Program-made: the position numbers and the translations under genes | The notes under the pieces: generated by a model | Databases searched by the model: none | Told to the model about the DNA's origin: nothing | What the model saw: the letters and a program-made list of their open reading frames with translations, nothing else | Assembly (NCBI GenBank): GCA_903870955.1 | Contig: CAIQEX010000315.1 | Coordinates: 1-6,901, forward strand | From: an uncultured beta proteobacterium | Lineage (GTDB): Bacteria; Pseudomonadota; Gammaproteobacteria; Burkholderiales; Burkholderiaceae_C | Direction: 5' to 3' | Length of the DNA stretch: 6,901 nucleotides | Shown: positions 6,726-6,901 of the stretch, piece by piece | Layout: the number at the start of each line of letters is the position of its first letter | How positions within the stretch are numbered: the stretch's first letter is position 1

Positions 6726-6901
6726 GGCCTGCCTCTTCCGGAAATATCCAGGGCGGCATTCAGCGCCAACATGAATTCATCGACCTTGATGGGTTTGGTC
6801 AAGTAGCGCATAAAGCCTGCCTCTTGTCCCTTCTTGATGTCGCTTTGCATGGCATTGGCGCTGATGGCCAGGGCGGGAATGGAGGCCGTCAGCGGGTCAT
6901 C
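6722..6901 (-). CDS. Hybrid histidine kinase, C-terminal receiver domain (partial, start outside window)
   Basis: The minus-strand frame runs from the right edge to TGA at 6724-6722 and encodes 59 residues. It reads as the second half of a receiver domain: IPALAISANAM (8-18, with the switch Ser14), then GFMRYLTKPIKVDEFM (29-44), where Lys36 is the conserved lysine before the cis-proline, then the last helix LALNAAL. The ALSANAM...Y.TKPI style is typical of receivers fused to the C-terminus of hybrid sensor kinases rather than free regulators, so the missing upstream part probably holds kinase and sensor domains. The stop overlaps the next start as ATGA (6725-6722), which marks it as the first visible gene of the signalling operon. 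Confidence 0.85.
   Translation of the reverse strand, partial: DDPLTASIPALAISANAMQSDIKKGQEAGFMRYLTKPIKVDEFMLALNAALDISGRGRP

Overview
The window looks like ordinary chromosome from a betaproteobacterium, probably a Burkholderiales member of the Comamonadaceae (Rhodoferax/Polaromonas-like). This is inferred from the moderately high GC content, the protein styles and the presence of a PEP-CTERM protein; no marker gene proves the taxon. It is densely coding. No rRNA, tRNA, insertion sequence, CRISPR array or phage gene was recognised, and no gap without a gene exceeds about 130 bases.

Left edge, plus strand: the last 109 codons of a group 1 truncated haemoglobin with an unusual distal haem pocket. 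It ends at a hairpin terminator with A and T tracts on both sides, which it shares with the convergent minus-strand genes. Every other gene is on the minus strand, so the following is in the order of transcription, right to left.

Right edge, signalling block (6901 to 4480): the C-terminal receiver domain of a hybrid histidine kinase, then a receiver-HisKA protein whose ATP-binding domain looks degenerate, then a receiver-HD-GYP response regulator predicted to hydrolyse cyclic di-GMP. The three genes are joined by two 4-base ATGA overlaps and end at a strong intrinsic terminator (about 4383-4416). They read as a phosphorelay whose output is c-di-GMP degradation.

Middle block (4355 to 1196): a periplasmic BMP-family substrate-binding protein of the purine nucleoside type, guanine deaminase (guaD) and dCTP deaminase (dcd). 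The first two suggest purine uptake and salvage or catabolism. dcd feeds dUTP to thymidylate synthesis and may have its own promoter in the 42-base gap behind guaD.

Last on the minus strand (1069 to 383): a small secreted PEP-CTERM protein with a signal peptide, a single CxxC pair and a C-terminal exosortase sorting signal. A perfect 8-base inverted repeat (TACCCCCC / GGGGGGTA) lies upstream of it, at a position that would suit an activator site.

No complete novel system is evident. The observations most worth a second look are the relay with the degenerate kinase, the altered globin pocket and the C6/G6 palindrome.
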